Shown here one piece after another: positions 6,857 to 15,388 of a stretch of 22,693 nt of DNA. Position 1 is the first letter of the stretch; each line of letters begins with the position of its first letter. The DNA comes from Chloracidobacterium sp. UBA6041. Lineage in GTDB: Bacteria; Acidobacteriota; Blastocatellia; Pyrinomonadales; Pyrinomonadaceae. The position numbers were made by a program, and so were the translations under genes. Location of the stretch: positions 3,674 through 26,366 of the forward strand of contig DIYZ01000145.1 in assembly GCA_002427845.1 (NCBI GenBank). Direction: 5' to 3'. The notes below the pieces were generated by a model. It saw only the letters and a list, made by a program, of their open reading frames with translations. It was not told the origin of the DNA and searched no databases.

Positions 6857-9379
6857 TCAGTTCTGCCGTACTGCTAAAGGTGCTGCCGGTGCCTCTGGCT
6901 GCCGAGATGCGGGATCGATTTGCGCGCTTGTCACGATTGGCGGCGGCGGGGGGTTAGCCACTAACACTTCGAGCGCCGCATCAATCACTTCACTAATCCG
7001 CGCGACAAAAACGATTTGCAGTTCCTTGCGAACGTCATCTGGCAGATCTTCTATGTCTGCCTCATTGCGGGAGGGAAGCAGGATGCGACGAATTCCGGCG
7101 CGATGCGCCGCGAGAATTTTCTCCTTGAGACCGCCAACTGGAAACACTAAACCGGAAAGCGTGATTTCACCGGTCATCGCCGTGTCTGGACGCACGCGAC
7201 GTCCTGTATAAAGCGAAGCCAGCGCGGCAGTAATGGTCACGCCCGCGCTTGGTCCATCTTTGGGAATTGCTCCGGCAGGAACGTGCAGATGTACGCCGTA
7301 GTTATTGAACATGTCCGCAGCGATGCCAAATTCGGTTGCATGTGACCACAAATACGACTGAGCGGCACGCGCTGATTCCTGCATGACTTCGCCAAGTTGC
7401 CCGGTGATCGTCAGGCCTCTTCCGCCCGGGAGCAGCGTCGCCTCGATGAACAAAACTTCGCCGCCCATTTCTGTCCAGGCCATTCCGGTGGCCACGCCGG
7501 CGGGCAATTCTGTCCGTGCCTGTTCCGGATAGAATCGCGGCGCTCCCAGGTAATCATCTACGTCCTGGGCTGCGACACTGACTGTTTCCACTTCGCCCTG
7601 CGCAATCTTCAAGGCAACTTTACGAGCGACCCGGCCGATGTTTCGTTCCAATTGCCGCACTCCAGCCTCGCGCGTGTAGCGCGTGGCGATCAATTCGACG
7701 GCCTCGTCGCTGATGCTTAGTTGGCCGGTCTTGAGTCCATTTTCCTCGATCTGGCGGGGAATGAGATAACGCCTGGCAATCTCCAACTTTTCCCGGTCGC
7801 TGTAACCAGCGATGGCGATCACTTCCATGCGATCGCGCAATGGTGGCGGAACTGGCCCCAGCTGGTTGGCCGTGGCAATGAAGAAAACTCTCGAGAGATC
7901 AAACGGAAGATCCAGGTAGTGGTCCCGAAAAGAATTGTTCTGTTGCGGATCAAGAATTTCCAGCAATGCCGAAGACGGATCGCCGCGATAGTCGTTGCCG
8001 AGTTTATCGATCTCGTCGAGCATCAGTACGGGATTGTTTACGCCTGCCCGGCGGATTGACTGAATGATTCGTCCCGGCATTGATCCGATGTAGGTACGGC
8101 GATGACCGCGCAGCTCGGCTTCGTCACGCATGCCGCCAAGTGACATGCGCTCAAATTGGCGCCCCATGGCGCGCGCGATTGAGCGTCCCAACGAAGTCTT
8201 GCCGACTCCTGGTGGACCAACAAAACAGAGAATAGGACTCTTGGTGTCGGGCCGCAGTTTGATGACGGCAAGAAACTCCAGGATGCGTTCCTTAACGTCC
8301 TCCAGTCCGTAATGATCTTCGTCAAGGACCCTCCGCGCTTCCTTAAGATCGAGCTTGTCCTCAGACGACTTTCGCCAGGGCAGCTCAAGAACGTATTCGA
8401 GGTAAGTGCGGATGACGTGGTAGTCGGGTGCGGCGGCGGGAAGTTTTTCCAGACGCTTCAGCTCGCGCTCAGCTTCCGTCCTCACTTCATCGGGCAAGTC
8501 TGTTTTGGTGAGACGCTCGCGCAGCATCTCAGTCTCGGCCTGTTCTCCGCTTTCATCTTCGCCGAGCTCCTTTTGTATGGCCTTCATCTGCTGGCGCAAG
8601 ACGTAATCGCGCTGGGCCTTGTCCATCTCCGACTGTGCTTCGGTGGCGATCTTTGAACGCAACTGAATGATTTCCAGCTCGCGGGCCAAATAGCCATGGG
8701 CCAGGCGCAACAGCGCGTCGGCGCTATCGGCTTCCAGCATCTTCTGTTCCTGCTCGACGCCGAGATTAAGGATCGACCCGAGAAAATAGGCGAGCCGGAC
8801 AGGCTCAACCGAGCCCATCATTGCCACGCGAACTTCAGGTGGAACTCCCGGCAAGAGCGCCAGCGCCTCCTGGACCATCGCCTGCACATTCCGTTTTGTT
8901 GCTTCTACTTCTTCTTTATCGACAATCTTAACTTCTGGCAGGATCTGCACCAACGCGCGCAGGTAAGGGTCTTCCTGTTTCCATTCAATCACCTTAATCC
9001 GTTCGGTACCCTGCGCGATGATGTGCATCGTCTCTTCAATGCGCTCCATCCGCTTGATCATCGTTAGCGTGCCTACCTGATAAAGATCGGCGGGCTTAGC
9101 ATCTTGGGTACTTGAAGTTGCAGCATCCGCGCGAACGGTGATACATGCCAGCAACTTTTCCTGGGTTGCCAGTGCCCCTTCAACGGCCTTAACCGAGCGA
9201 GGCCGGCCCACGGCGAGCGGCACCACCGTCTCCGGAAATAGCGTCATGTTTTGCAAGGCCAGGACCGGAATCTCGAATGGCTGACCCTGTGGCGGCGGCG
9301 GGTTCTCTTGAGATTGCTCAGCTGGTTTTTGGACTACAGTCTCAGACGCTAAAGCGGTTTTGTCGGATGTTTCTGCCAT
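6857..9379 (-). CDS. lon: ATP-dependent protease La (LonA)
   Basis: An 840-residue cytoplasmic AAA+ serine protease that degrades misfolded and regulatory proteins; E. coli Lon is 784 residues. The N-terminal substrate domain spans about 35-240, followed by a coiled segment. The AAA+ module has Walker A GPPGVGKT at 388-395 and Walker B VLMLDEID at 451-458. The protease domain has the catalytic Ser711 in PKDGPSAG and Lys754 in GGLKEK, the Ser-Lys dyad spaced exactly as in E. coli (43 residues). The extra length is a Pro/Gln-rich N-terminal leader of about 34 residues and a Pro/Ala-rich C-terminal tail of about 30. It lies 36 bases after the Hsp20 stop on the same strand, so the two are probably co-transcribed as a proteostasis pair. 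No strong ribosome binding site is seen before the ATG. Confidence 0.97.
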   Translation of the reverse strand: MAETSDKTALASETVVQKPAEQSQENPPPPQGQPFEIPVLALQNMTLFPETVVPLAVGRPRSVKAVEGALATQEKLLACITVRADAATSSTQDAKPADLYQVGTLTMIKRMERIEETMHIIAQGTERIKVIEWKQEDPYLRALVQILPEVKIVDKEEVEATKRNVQAMVQEALALLPGVPPEVRVAMMGSVEPVRLAYFLGSILNLGVEQEQKMLEADSADALLRLAHGYLARELEIIQLRSKIATEAQSEMDKAQRDYVLRQQMKAIQKELGEDESGEQAETEMLRERLTKTDLPDEVRTEAERELKRLEKLPAAAPDYHVIRTYLEYVLELPWRKSSEDKLDLKEARRVLDEDHYGLEDVKERILEFLAVIKLRPDTKSPILCFVGPPGVGKTSLGRSIARAMGRQFERMSLGGMRDEAELRGHRRTYIGSMPGRIIQSIRRAGVNNPVLMLDEIDKLGNDYRGDPSSALLEILDPQQNNSFRDHYLDLPFDLSRVFFIATANQLGPVPPPLRDRMEVIAIAGYSDREKLEIARRYLIPRQIEENGLKTGQLSISDEAVELIATRYTREAGVRQLERNIGRVARKVALKIAQGEVETVSVAAQDVDDYLGAPRFYPEQARTELPAGVATGMAWTEMGGEVLFIEATLLPGGRGLTITGQLGEVMQESARAAQSYLWSHATEFGIAADMFNNYGVHLHVPAGAIPKDGPSAGVTITAALASLYTGRRVRPDTAMTGEITLSGLVFPVGGLKEKILAAHRAGIRRILLPSRNEADIEDLPDDVRKELQIVFVARISEVIDAALEVLVANPPPPPIVTSAQIDPASRQPEAPAAPLAVRQN

Positions 9380-9415
9380 TCTATAAACTTTGCACCGAAT
9401 GCTTAAACGCCGGAA

Positions 9416-9772
9416 TCATTTGCATCGCAGGTTAACGATCAAAAATCCGTCGTGGTAGTCGTGGGCGAGTGACCCTTCTTCAATGCGGCAGGGAAACTGA
9501 ATTGTCTTCTCAAACCGACTGTAGGTAATTTCCATCTGGTGATAACTAAATCCTTCTTTGTAAAACGTGTCTCGCCGGCAACCGCCGATCCGCAAACTCG
9601 ACTGGCCGAGTTGGATTTCGAGATCGTCAATGCTGACGCCGGCCAGGTCCACTTTCACTATCCAGCCCTCCGCGCAACGGTAGACGTCAGCAGCCGGGTT
9701 CCAAAGAGGCCCCGACGGTCTGACCCGGCGCGTAACGGCTAACAAAGCAACCTCGCGATTTGGATTCCGCAT
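9416..9772 (-). CDS. Small heat shock protein (Hsp20 / alpha-crystallin family)
   Basis: From ATG 9772 the protein has 118 residues; a GTG at 9850 would add 26. Neither start has a clear ribosome binding site, and I prefer the ATG because homology begins shortly after it. The alpha-crystallin domain runs from about residue 25 (NPAADVYRCAEGWIVKVDL, then AGVSIDDLEIQL) to the end, with the strand pattern of ATP-independent holdases and a GFL in the place of the usual GVL motif. The C-terminal I-x-I tail that locks oligomers is absent: the protein stops at VNLRCK. This suggests small or hetero-oligomers. Placement directly before lon implies joint stress expression. A CIRCE operator was looked for and not found. 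Confidence 0.85.
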   Translation of the reverse strand: MRNPNREVALLAVTRRVRPSGPLWNPAADVYRCAEGWIVKVDLAGVSIDDLEIQLGQSSLRIGGCRRDTFYKEGFSYHQMEITYSRFEKTIQFPCRIEEGSLAHDYHDGFLIVNLRCK

Positions 9773-9909
9773 AATTAGGTGACCACAGGATAAGACAAAT
9801 CTTGAAGGCTTGAAAGCGGAGGTGACCAGCTCTCTGAAATTCTTTAGCACCGCGCTTTAATGCGGTGACCAGCCAATTACCATATGCACCGAACAAACTA
9901 ATTTCATTC

Positions 9910-10878
9910 TTAGCGCACGCCTGCTTCAATCTCAGCGACCAACTGCACCCGCGATGTGATGTCGAGCGTGCCAACTTCAATCGGAGTGGACGCCGCTGTC
10001 ATTTTCATAGTTTGCAGTTCATACAGCGGGCGTGGCCTCTCGAATCCTTCTTCCTGCACTTCCACAATCCTGGTGATCCGACCGCCGAGTGCCTGAGCGA
10101 TTACCTGTGCTTTGCTCACCGCTTCACGTGTGGCGTCAGCGAGCGCTTGATCGCGCGCGGGGCGATCGCGCCTCAACGTAAACAGGATTCCAGCAACATC
10201 ATTGGCGCCTGCTTGAGCCGCGGCATCAATAACAGAGCCGACCCGGGTGAGATCCCCGATCGTCACCGTAACGCTGTTGCGTGCTTCATACCCGGTGATG
10301 GTCGGCGGTTGACCCTCTTTATAAACTCTCTGCGGTTGTAAACTGTAACCGCTGGTCTTAACTTCCGCGCCGGCGCCGGCCGCGCCTTTTAACGCGCGCA
10401 CTACCGCTTCGCTCTGCCGGGCATTTTCCTGCTGCGCGTCAAGCGCTCGGCGTCCCTGAGTGACTACGGAAACGGTTATGATGGCGGTGTCCGGTTGCGC
10501 CTGAACTATCGAGTCTCCGGTGACCAGCACTTTCGTAAAACTTCGTGACTCGTTTTGATTTCCGCCGGATCCGCCTTGCGCGAAAGGGCCCATCGTGCGT
10601 ACGTCAAACGGCGTGCCCTCCATATAGATTGTCATCACATCCGGTTTCGTCTCGCCAACGGCCTCAACTTCGGTGGCTTCAGCAAACCATTTTTCCTTTT
10701 GAAAACGTTGAGGGTTCAGAATTAGATATTTCTGGTTGCCGGCTACAATTACCCAGCCACCCGCCTCAACAGTTTTTTGCAGGCGTCCGCGAACGGTTAT
10801 CTCTTTTGCGAAACTCTGGCCCGCCAGCAGCCCAACCAGCGCAACCGCGCCAAGTATTGTTATTAACTTTCTTTTCAT
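9910..10878 (-). CDS. Exported SIMPL-domain (DUF541) protein with an extra N-terminal domain
   Basis: Start 10878 gives 322 residues and places a signal peptide at the front (MKRKLITILGAVALV, cleavage near QSFA). The frame stays open to 11046 but that extension would bury the signal. Residues about 25-98 form a small beta-rich domain (ITVRGRLQKTVEAGGWVIVA, then QKYLILNPQ) that I cannot name. After a Gly/Asn/Ser linker (about 101-112), residues 115-320 are a SIMPL domain: VTGDSIVQAQPDTAIITVSV, the GYEARNSVTVTI strand, and the helix DQALADATREAVSKAQ. SIMPL proteins (BP26/OMP28 type) are periplasmic or surface proteins that form ring-like oligomers; their role is poorly understood. It is on the same strand as hsp20 and lon, but 137 bases upstream. 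Confidence 0.87.
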   Translation of the reverse strand: MKRKLITILGAVALVGLLAGQSFAKEITVRGRLQKTVEAGGWVIVAGNQKYLILNPQRFQKEKWFAEATEVEAVGETKPDVMTIYMEGTPFDVRTMGPFAQGGSGGNQNESRSFTKVLVTGDSIVQAQPDTAIITVSVVTQGRRALDAQQENARQSEAVVRALKGAAGAGAEVKTSGYSLQPQRVYKEGQPPTITGYEARNSVTVTIGDLTRVGSVIDAAAQAGANDVAGILFTLRRDRPARDQALADATREAVSKAQVIAQALGGRITRIVEVQEEGFERPRPLYELQTMKMTAASTPIEVGTLDITSRVQLVAEIEAGVR

Positions 10879-11040
10879 GAAATATCTCGCTTTCATCTCT
10901 TTATCAGCTGAGTCCCAGGGAAATTCCGGGTGCCTCTTCGTCACCAGAGAACGCAACTTTGCCCAGATTCTTGCAGGGCTTTCTCCTTGGCGATAGATTA
11001 TTGTTGGGCCCATTAATACTGTTTTGTTACGATTCATGCA

Positions 11041-11398
11041 ATGCAATCATTCGATACTAAGGGCGATCCTGCCGAGCGCTCGCCAACCACGCGCCAAACG
11101 ATCGTCATTGGCCGTCTAGAAGATTTGCCTTCAGGAAGCTGCAAAACCGTGGACCTTCCAGAGGGACGCGAACTCGCTCTTTACAATATCAACGGCGAAT
11201 TCTATGCCAGCGAAAACTTCTGTCCACAAAGGCGCACCATTAGCGGAAGGGGTTGGGGTGCTGTGCGGTCAGGTAATCGAATGCGATTGGCACGGTTGGC
11301 AATTTGACGTGCGAACTGGTGAATGTCTGACGGTCAAAGAAAGACTCGAGACCTACGAGGTTGTCATTGAAGACAGGCTGGTGAAGATTTTTGTTTAG
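11041..11398 (+). pseudogene. Rieske [2Fe-2S] ferredoxin, frameshifted in the first cluster-ligand motif
   Basis: The N-terminal part is read in one frame (IVIGRLEDLPSGSCKTVDLP, then ALYNINGEFYASENFC) and the C-terminal part in the next (HKGAPLAEG, then LCGQVIECDWHGWQFDVRTG, ending LVKIFV). Together they make a typical stand-alone Rieske ferredoxin of about 118 residues, with C-P-H and C-x-x-H cluster ligands. The frame breaks at 11221-11227 (TGTCCAC), where TGT-CCN-CAC (Cys-Pro-His) is expected: two bases are missing. The break kills the cluster if real, or is a sequencing error. Such proteins feed electrons to oxygenases or reductases. A small ferredoxin lies convergent downstream. Confidence 0.75.
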
Positions 11399-11482
11399 TA
11401 GGACAGACATTCTTGTCTGTCATTCTCTCTAATCGCGGGCATCTGCCGCGGGAAAAGAGACAGGCAAGAATGCCCGTCCTAC
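11398..11482. repeat. REP-like inverted pair with a central hairpin, between convergent genes
   Basis: The arm at 11398-11421 contains stem GACAGACA/TGTCTGTC around TTCT. The opposite arm at 11459-11482, reversed, has GACGGGCA/TGCCTGTC around the same loop. The base changes between arms keep the stems paired, with one G-T pair. A further near-palindrome, CGCGGGCATCTGCCGCG, sits between them. Location after a stop codon and between convergent genes is typical of REP pairs. Confidence 0.65.
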
Positions 11483-11715
11483 TACTCGCCATCATTTCCA
11501 ATCGCTTCCACCGGACAGCAGAGCAACGCTTCTTCACATGCCGCGCGCTCTTCCTCATTCAGCGGTTGCTTGAAGACAAACGAATAACTGTTTGCGTCGG
11601 AGCGGCGGAAATTTTCCGGCGCCGTATCACGACATACATCGCAATCTATACAGGAGGAATCGACGTAGTAAGCGCCGGCGATGTTTTCCTTCACACGATC
11701 GTTTCGATCAGGCAT
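11482..11715 (-). CDS. Small 4Fe-4S (or 3Fe-4S) ferredoxin
   Basis: From ATG 11715 (a TTG at 11721 is also possible) the product is 77 residues. The cluster ligands are Cys22-x2-Cys25-x2-Cys28 in SSCIDCDVCRDTAPENF and Cys67 in LLCCPVEAI, the single-cluster ferredoxin pattern; Cys60 and Cys66 are extra. The segment between, with EEERAACEEALL before the last cysteine, matches the same family. It is a cytoplasmic electron carrier with unknown partner. It is convergent with the Rieske gene and shares with it the REP pair; the last bases of the REP arm overlap its stop codon. No ribosome binding site is seen before the start, where three AGATTTC repeats lie instead. Confidence 0.85.
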   Translation of the reverse strand: MPDRNDRVKENIAGAYYVDSSCIDCDVCRDTAPENFRRSDANSYSFVFKQPLNEEERAACEEALLCCPVEAIGNDGE

Positions 11716-11725
11716 CAGCAATTTT

Positions 11726-11750
11726 AGATTTCAGATTTCAGATTTCAGAG
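11726..11750. repeat. AGATTTC short tandem repeat upstream of the ferredoxin
   Basis: Three heptamer copies (AGATTTC, AGATTTC, AGATTTC, then AGAG) lie just before the ferredoxin start. They occupy the place where its ribosome binding site and promoter would be expected. Confidence 0.5.
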
Positions 11751-11810
11751 TGTGATTGATTTCTTGTTTAGCCCGAGCGCACTTGGTTTCCAATCGGCAA
11801 TCTAAAATCC

Positions 11811-13229
11811 CTAAGGGTGCGTCATTTCTTCCGGCTTCACGTATTTATCAAACTCCTCACCACTCAAAAATCCCAACTCGACCGCCGATTCACGCAAACT
11901 AATTCCTTTGCGGTGCGCGTTCTTCGCTATTTTCGCGGCTTTGTCGTAGCCGATATGCGGGTTTAAGGCAGTAACCAGCATCAGCGAATGCTTGAGGTAG
12001 TTATCAATCCTGTTTCGATCGAGTTCAATGCCGGCAATGCAATATTCCACAAAACCATGAGACGCATCGTGTAACAAACGGATCGAGTGGAGCAGGTTAT
12101 GAATCATTACCGGCTTAAAAACGTTGAGCTCGAAATTGCCCTGCGACCCGGCAAAGGTTATCGCTGCATCGTTACCGAAAACCTGCACGGCCACCATGGT
12201 CATCGCTTCGCTTTGCGTAGGGTTAACCTTACCCGGCATGATCGATGAGCCGGGTTCATTCTCCGGCAGGATTAACTCACCCAATCCGCAACGCGGGCCT
12301 GAAGCCAGCCAGCGAATGTCGTTGGCAATCTTCATCAACGAAGCCGCCAACGTTTTTAGCGCGCCGCTCGCGAAGATGATCTCATCGTGAGCCGAGAGCG
12401 CGGCAAACTTATTTGGATGTGATTTGAACGGCAGACCGGTTAGCTCGGCAATTTTCTTCGCCGCGCGCTCGCCAAATTCCGGGTGAGAGTTGATACCGGT
12501 GCCGACGGCCGTCCCGCCAATGGCCAGATCGAGCAACCCGGGCATCACCATCTTCAAGCGTTCAATGTCGCGCTCCAGCAGAGCGGCCCAACCCGACATC
12601 TCCTGGCCAACGGTTAGCGGAGTAGCGTCCTGAAGGTGCGTGCGCCCAATCTTTACGACATCTTTGAATTCCTCAGCTTTAGCAGCGATCGCATCGTGCA
12701 CTTTCTGAATTTCCGGGATCAGCTTATTCATCTGCTCGGCCGCCGCAATATACATCGCCGTTGGAAACGTATCATTGGACGACTGTGACATGTTGACGTC
12801 GTCGTTTGGATGAACAGGCTGCTTACTTCCCATAACGCCCCCGGCAATCTCAATCGCCCGATTAGAGATTACTTCGTTGGCGTTCATGTTGGTCTGGGTG
12901 CCACTTCCCGTTTGCCAGATGCGCAAAGGAAAATGTTCATCCAGTTTGCCTGCGATCACTTGGTCCGCTGCTTGTTCGATAAGCTTTAGCTTGTCGCTCG
13001 GGAGCTTGCCGAGTTCGGCGTTTACGAGCGCCGCGGCCTTTTTCAGAATCCCCAGAGCGCGAATCATCTCGCGCGGCATCTTATCGTCACCGATGTTGAA
13101 GTGAAGCAGGCTACGCTCGGTTTGCGCGCCCCAATATTTATCAGCCGGCACTTCGATCTTGCCCATCGAGTCGCTCTCAATACGCATCGGTCTCTTTGCT
13201 TCTTTTTGTTCGCTTGCCTCAGATGACAT
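11811..13229 (-). CDS. fumC: Class II fumarate hydratase
   Basis: A 472-residue iron-independent fumarase, interconverting fumarate and malate in the TCA cycle; E. coli FumC has 467 residues. All conserved blocks are present: [19 protein letters not shown] (about 107-125), [19 protein letters not shown] (140-158), [20 protein letters not shown] with His198, and the superfamily signature [17 protein letters not shown] (327-343) with the catalytic serine loop. The class is a cytoplasmic homotetramer with active sites shared between subunits. The start at 13229 is backed by AGGA about nine bases upstream; ATGs at residue 15 or 22 are alternatives. It is divergent from the KaiC-like cassette and shows no partner genes. 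Confidence 0.96.
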   Translation of the reverse strand: MSSEASEQKEAKRPMRIESDSMGKIEVPADKYWGAQTERSLLHFNIGDDKMPREMIRALGILKKAAALVNAELGKLPSDKLKLIEQAADQVIAGKLDEHFPLRIWQTGSGTQTNMNANEVISNRAIEIAGGVMGSKQPVHPNDDVNMSQSSNDTFPTAMYIAAAEQMNKLIPEIQKVHDAIAAKAEEFKDVVKIGRTHLQDATPLTVGQEMSGWAALLERDIERLKMVMPGLLDLAIGGTAVGTGINSHPEFGERAAKKIAELTGLPFKSHPNKFAALSAHDEIIFASGALKTLAASLMKIANDIRWLASGPRCGLGELILPENEPGSSIMPGKVNPTQSEAMTMVAVQVFGNDAAITFAGSQGNFELNVFKPVMIHNLLHSIRLLHDASHGFVEYCIAGIELDRNRIDNYLKHSLMLVTALNPHIGYDKAAKIAKNAHRKGISLRESAVELGFLSGEEFDKYVKPEEMTHP

Positions 13230-13548
13230 GGTTTGGTTCCTGGCTAGTATTCTGACCGTGGATTTGTTTTGTGAGCTGTTGCTGTCGGCGTATTGCGTGG
13301 AGTTGTCATGGGCCTCAACCGGCTTAATTCTACATCACAGGCGCTCATGCTTAAACCTGGCTAGCAGTTGAAACTGCGCATAGGGTGGCTTGCCACGGAG
13401 CCGCGGGCAGAATGTCCTGGAAACTCGCCACCTCCAGATCGACATATCGCTTCCGCTTCACTGCATAACCTTGTCAACCCTGACAGCCTACTATAGAGTT
13501 TTCGCCATAGTCCCGTCACAACTTTCAGGTAAGTTTCTTGACATTGGT
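13230..13548. other. Divergent promoter region with two adjacent palindromes
   Basis: This 319-base gap lies between fumC and the receiver gene. GCAGTTgaAACTGC (13364-13377) and GTGGCttGCCAC (13385-13396) are perfect short palindromes eight bases apart, resembling operators or another REP-type unit. A frame open from 13390 into the receiver gene adds 53 residues without domain character and is not used. Confidence 0.5.
13471..13497 (+). promoter_or_regulatory. Possible promoter of the KaiC-like cassette
   Basis: TTGTCA (13471-13476) and TATAGA (13492-13497) resemble -35 and -10 boxes, but the 15-base spacer is short. They lie about 50 bases before the receiver start. Confidence 0.3.
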
Positions 13549-13974
13549 ATGTCATCCCCTGATTCGAATCCCCCTTCTCCGACTACGCCTGATCGGCGTG
13601 CACTGATACTCGTAGTGGAGCGCAATCCGGCCGTGCAGCGGCTGGAACGCTTTTTTCTCGAACAAGCCGGATACAGCTTGGAATTTGCGAGCGACGGGAT
13701 TACGGCGCTCGCGCGGGCACGAGAGTTACGTCCCAAAATTGTGGTTACTGAAATACTGGTGCCCCAGCTCGATGGTTTGAGTCTATGCCGTGCGCTTAAG
13801 AGCGATCCCCAAACACGTGCGACCATCGTCCTTGTTTTTAGTCATCTGTATGCAGAGGATCGTGCTCTTGAAGCAGGCGCTGATGCTTTCATTGTAAAGC
13901 CGTTGGATGAGGAGCGCTTGATCGACACCGTCTCCCGGCTGCTGGAGATTCGCCGCGAAAGGGCGGGAGGATAA
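13549..13974 (+). CDS. Stand-alone pseudo-receiver (degenerate response regulator)
   Basis: A 141-residue single receiver domain preceded by a Pro/Ser-rich leader of about 17 residues. The CheY fold is clear: LILVVERNP, the SDGITALARA helix, RPKIVVTEILVPQLDG, a switch serine (Ser98 in VLVFSH) and the invariant lysine (Lys117 in FIVKPLD). Two key positions are changed. The acidic Mg-binding pair is Glu24-Arg25 in place of Asp-Asp, and the phospho-accepting Asp is Glu68. It should therefore not be phosphorylated in the normal way and may be a fixed-state adaptor. Its stop lies three bases before the KaiC-like start. The frame extends upstream to 13390, but ATG 13549 begins just before the domain. 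Confidence 0.85.
   Translation: MSSPDSNPPSPTTPDRRALILVVERNPAVQRLERFFLEQAGYSLEFASDGITALARARELRPKIVVTEILVPQLDGLSLCRALKSDPQTRATIVLVFSHLYAEDRALEAGADAFIVKPLDEERLIDTVSRLLEIRRERAGG
13965..13970 (+). promoter_or_regulatory. Ribosome binding site supporting a TTG start
   Basis: GGGAGG ends seven bases before TTG 13978 and lies inside the last codons of the receiver gene. It supports the TTG as the true start of the KaiC-like protein and implies coupled translation. Confidence 0.65.
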
Positions 13975-13977
13975 CTT

Positions 13978-15372
13978 TTGGCAAATGAACGTCTCAAAAC
14001 GGGAAACGCCGCATTGGACCAGGTTTTAAGTGGCGGCTTTCCTATTAACACCATCAACGTGGTGATGGGCGCTCCCGGTACGGGCAAAACAATTCTCGCT
14101 GAGCAGATGGTGTTTGCCAACGCGAGTGAAGATGCGCCCGCTCTTTATTTGACGACGCTATCAGAGCCGCTCGATAAATTCATCAGACACGGACAGAGCT
14201 ATGGCTTTTTTGATTCGGCTAAAGTGGGTCAAACAGTCTTTTATGAAGATCTCGGAATGATGGTCAGGGAACGAGGTATCGGCGCCCTGGCGGAAATCGT
14301 TACCGAAATGTTGATTCAACGAAAACCGCGCCTGATTGTTATCGATTCTTTCAAAGCCCTTAACGAACTCATCGAGACTCCTCATGAACGCCGCACCATC
14401 CTCTTCGATCTGGCCAGCGTGCTAACGGCGTACCGGTGCACCACCTTCCTCATCGGCGAGTACGCGGATGAAATGATGACCAACCTTCCCGAGTTTGCCA
14501 TCGCTGATGCAATTCTGTTGCTCTTGAAGCACGCGACAGGTGTTAGGGAGCAGCGCTTTCTTAAGGTGGAAAAACTTCGGGCCTCCAGTTCAATTCCGGG
14601 CATGCATGCTTTCAATATTTCCGCGGACGGCATTGTGCTGTTTCCGCGGCTGGTGACGCCGCCAGCGTCGCCGCTCTATACCGCCAACATCGAGCGCGTA
14701 AACACAGGAATAACAGGTCTGGATGACATGATTGAAAAGGGTTTCTGGCGTGGTAGCACCACGCTTGTGGCCGGGCCCACCGGTTCGGGCAAAACCATAA
14801 TTGGTCTCCACTTTATTCGCGAAGGCGCGCTTAACAATGAGCCTGGCGTCTATGTTGGCTTTCAGGAAAACCCGGTGCAACTGTCGCGTGTCATGCGCAA
14901 CTTCGATTGGGACCCAAAGGCTTTGTTGGAAAATGGAAGTTTCGAGCTGATGTATCGCTCGCCGGTGGAGATGCAATTGGACAGCGTGGCTACGGAGTTA
15001 ATTACCAGGGTCCGCGAAGGGCACGTGAAGCGAGTGGTAATCGACGCCATCGGGGATTTGAAAAAAAGCAGCAGCGACAAGCAGCGGTTTTCAGATTTCA
15101 TGTACGCGTTAACGCAATGGTTTGCGACCGAAAACGTAACTTGTTTATGGCTCTACGAGCTTCAGAATCTTTTTGATGTGCCGCGGATTAGCGACGAAGA
15201 GATCTCGAACATGAGCGACAACATAGTACTGCTGCATTTTTCCCGGGGAACGGAAATGGCGCGCACCATTCGCATTATCAAGACTCGCGGCAGCAGCCAC
15301 GACCATTGGGAACACACGCTCGATATTTCCAACGCTGGTGTAGTGGTTAATAAAAGCAAGAATAAGGAATAG
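13978..15372 (+). CDS. KaiC-like protein with two RecA-type ATPase domains
   Basis: A 464-residue protein with the double-domain layout of KaiC. Domain CI has Walker A GAPGTGKT (31-38) and Walker B RLIVIDSF (118-125). Domain CII has GPTGSGKT (266-273), RVVIDAIGDL (from about 352) and the KaiC C-terminal block SRGTEMARTIRIIKTRGSSHD (about 422-442). KaiC is 519 residues, so this copy is shorter. At the KaiC phosphosite region, IST (Ser431, Thr432 in Synechococcus, from memory) aligns with Ile-Ser410-Asn411: serine is kept and threonine is lost. The paired catalytic glutamates are reduced to one in each domain (TLSE, FQEN). No kaiA or kaiB is nearby. Such proteins occur in many non-photosynthetic bacteria beside histidine kinases, with largely unknown roles. 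Confidence 0.9.
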   Translation: MANERLKTGNAALDQVLSGGFPINTINVVMGAPGTGKTILAEQMVFANASEDAPALYLTTLSEPLDKFIRHGQSYGFFDSAKVGQTVFYEDLGMMVRERGIGALAEIVTEMLIQRKPRLIVIDSFKALNELIETPHERRTILFDLASVLTAYRCTTFLIGEYADEMMTNLPEFAIADAILLLLKHATGVREQRFLKVEKLRASSSIPGMHAFNISADGIVLFPRLVTPPASPLYTANIERVNTGITGLDDMIEKGFWRGSTTLVAGPTGSGKTIIGLHFIREGALNNEPGVYVGFQENPVQLSRVMRNFDWDPKALLENGSFELMYRSPVEMQLDSVATELITRVREGHVKRVVIDAIGDLKKSSSDKQRFSDFMYALTQWFATENVTCLWLYELQNLFDVPRISDEEISNMSDNIVLLHFSRGTEMARTIRIIKTRGSSHDHWEHTLDISNAGVVVNKSKNKE

Positions 15373-15388
15373 GATTCTAATTCGTGCC

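Noticed and set aside
9844..9867. CIRCE-like half site (TTAGCAC) before hsp20
   Set aside because: The second half GAGTGCTAA is absent; the nearby CACCGC/GCGGTG dyad has a different sequence and spacing.
10879..11046. Upstream extension of the SIMPL gene to 378 residues
   Set aside because: It would place about 56 non-conserved residues before an obvious signal peptide and run into the divergent Rieske gene.
11200..11240. Programmed ribosomal frameshift in the Rieske gene
   Set aside because: There is no slippery heptamer or downstream structure, and a +1 shift would delete the residue between the cluster Cys and His.
13390..13548. Upstream extension of the receiver gene
   Set aside because: The 53 added residues have no domain character and read through the candidate promoter and palindrome region.
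13978..15372. Circadian clock locus
   Set aside because: There is no kaiA or kaiB in the window, and one of the two key phosphosites is replaced by Asn.
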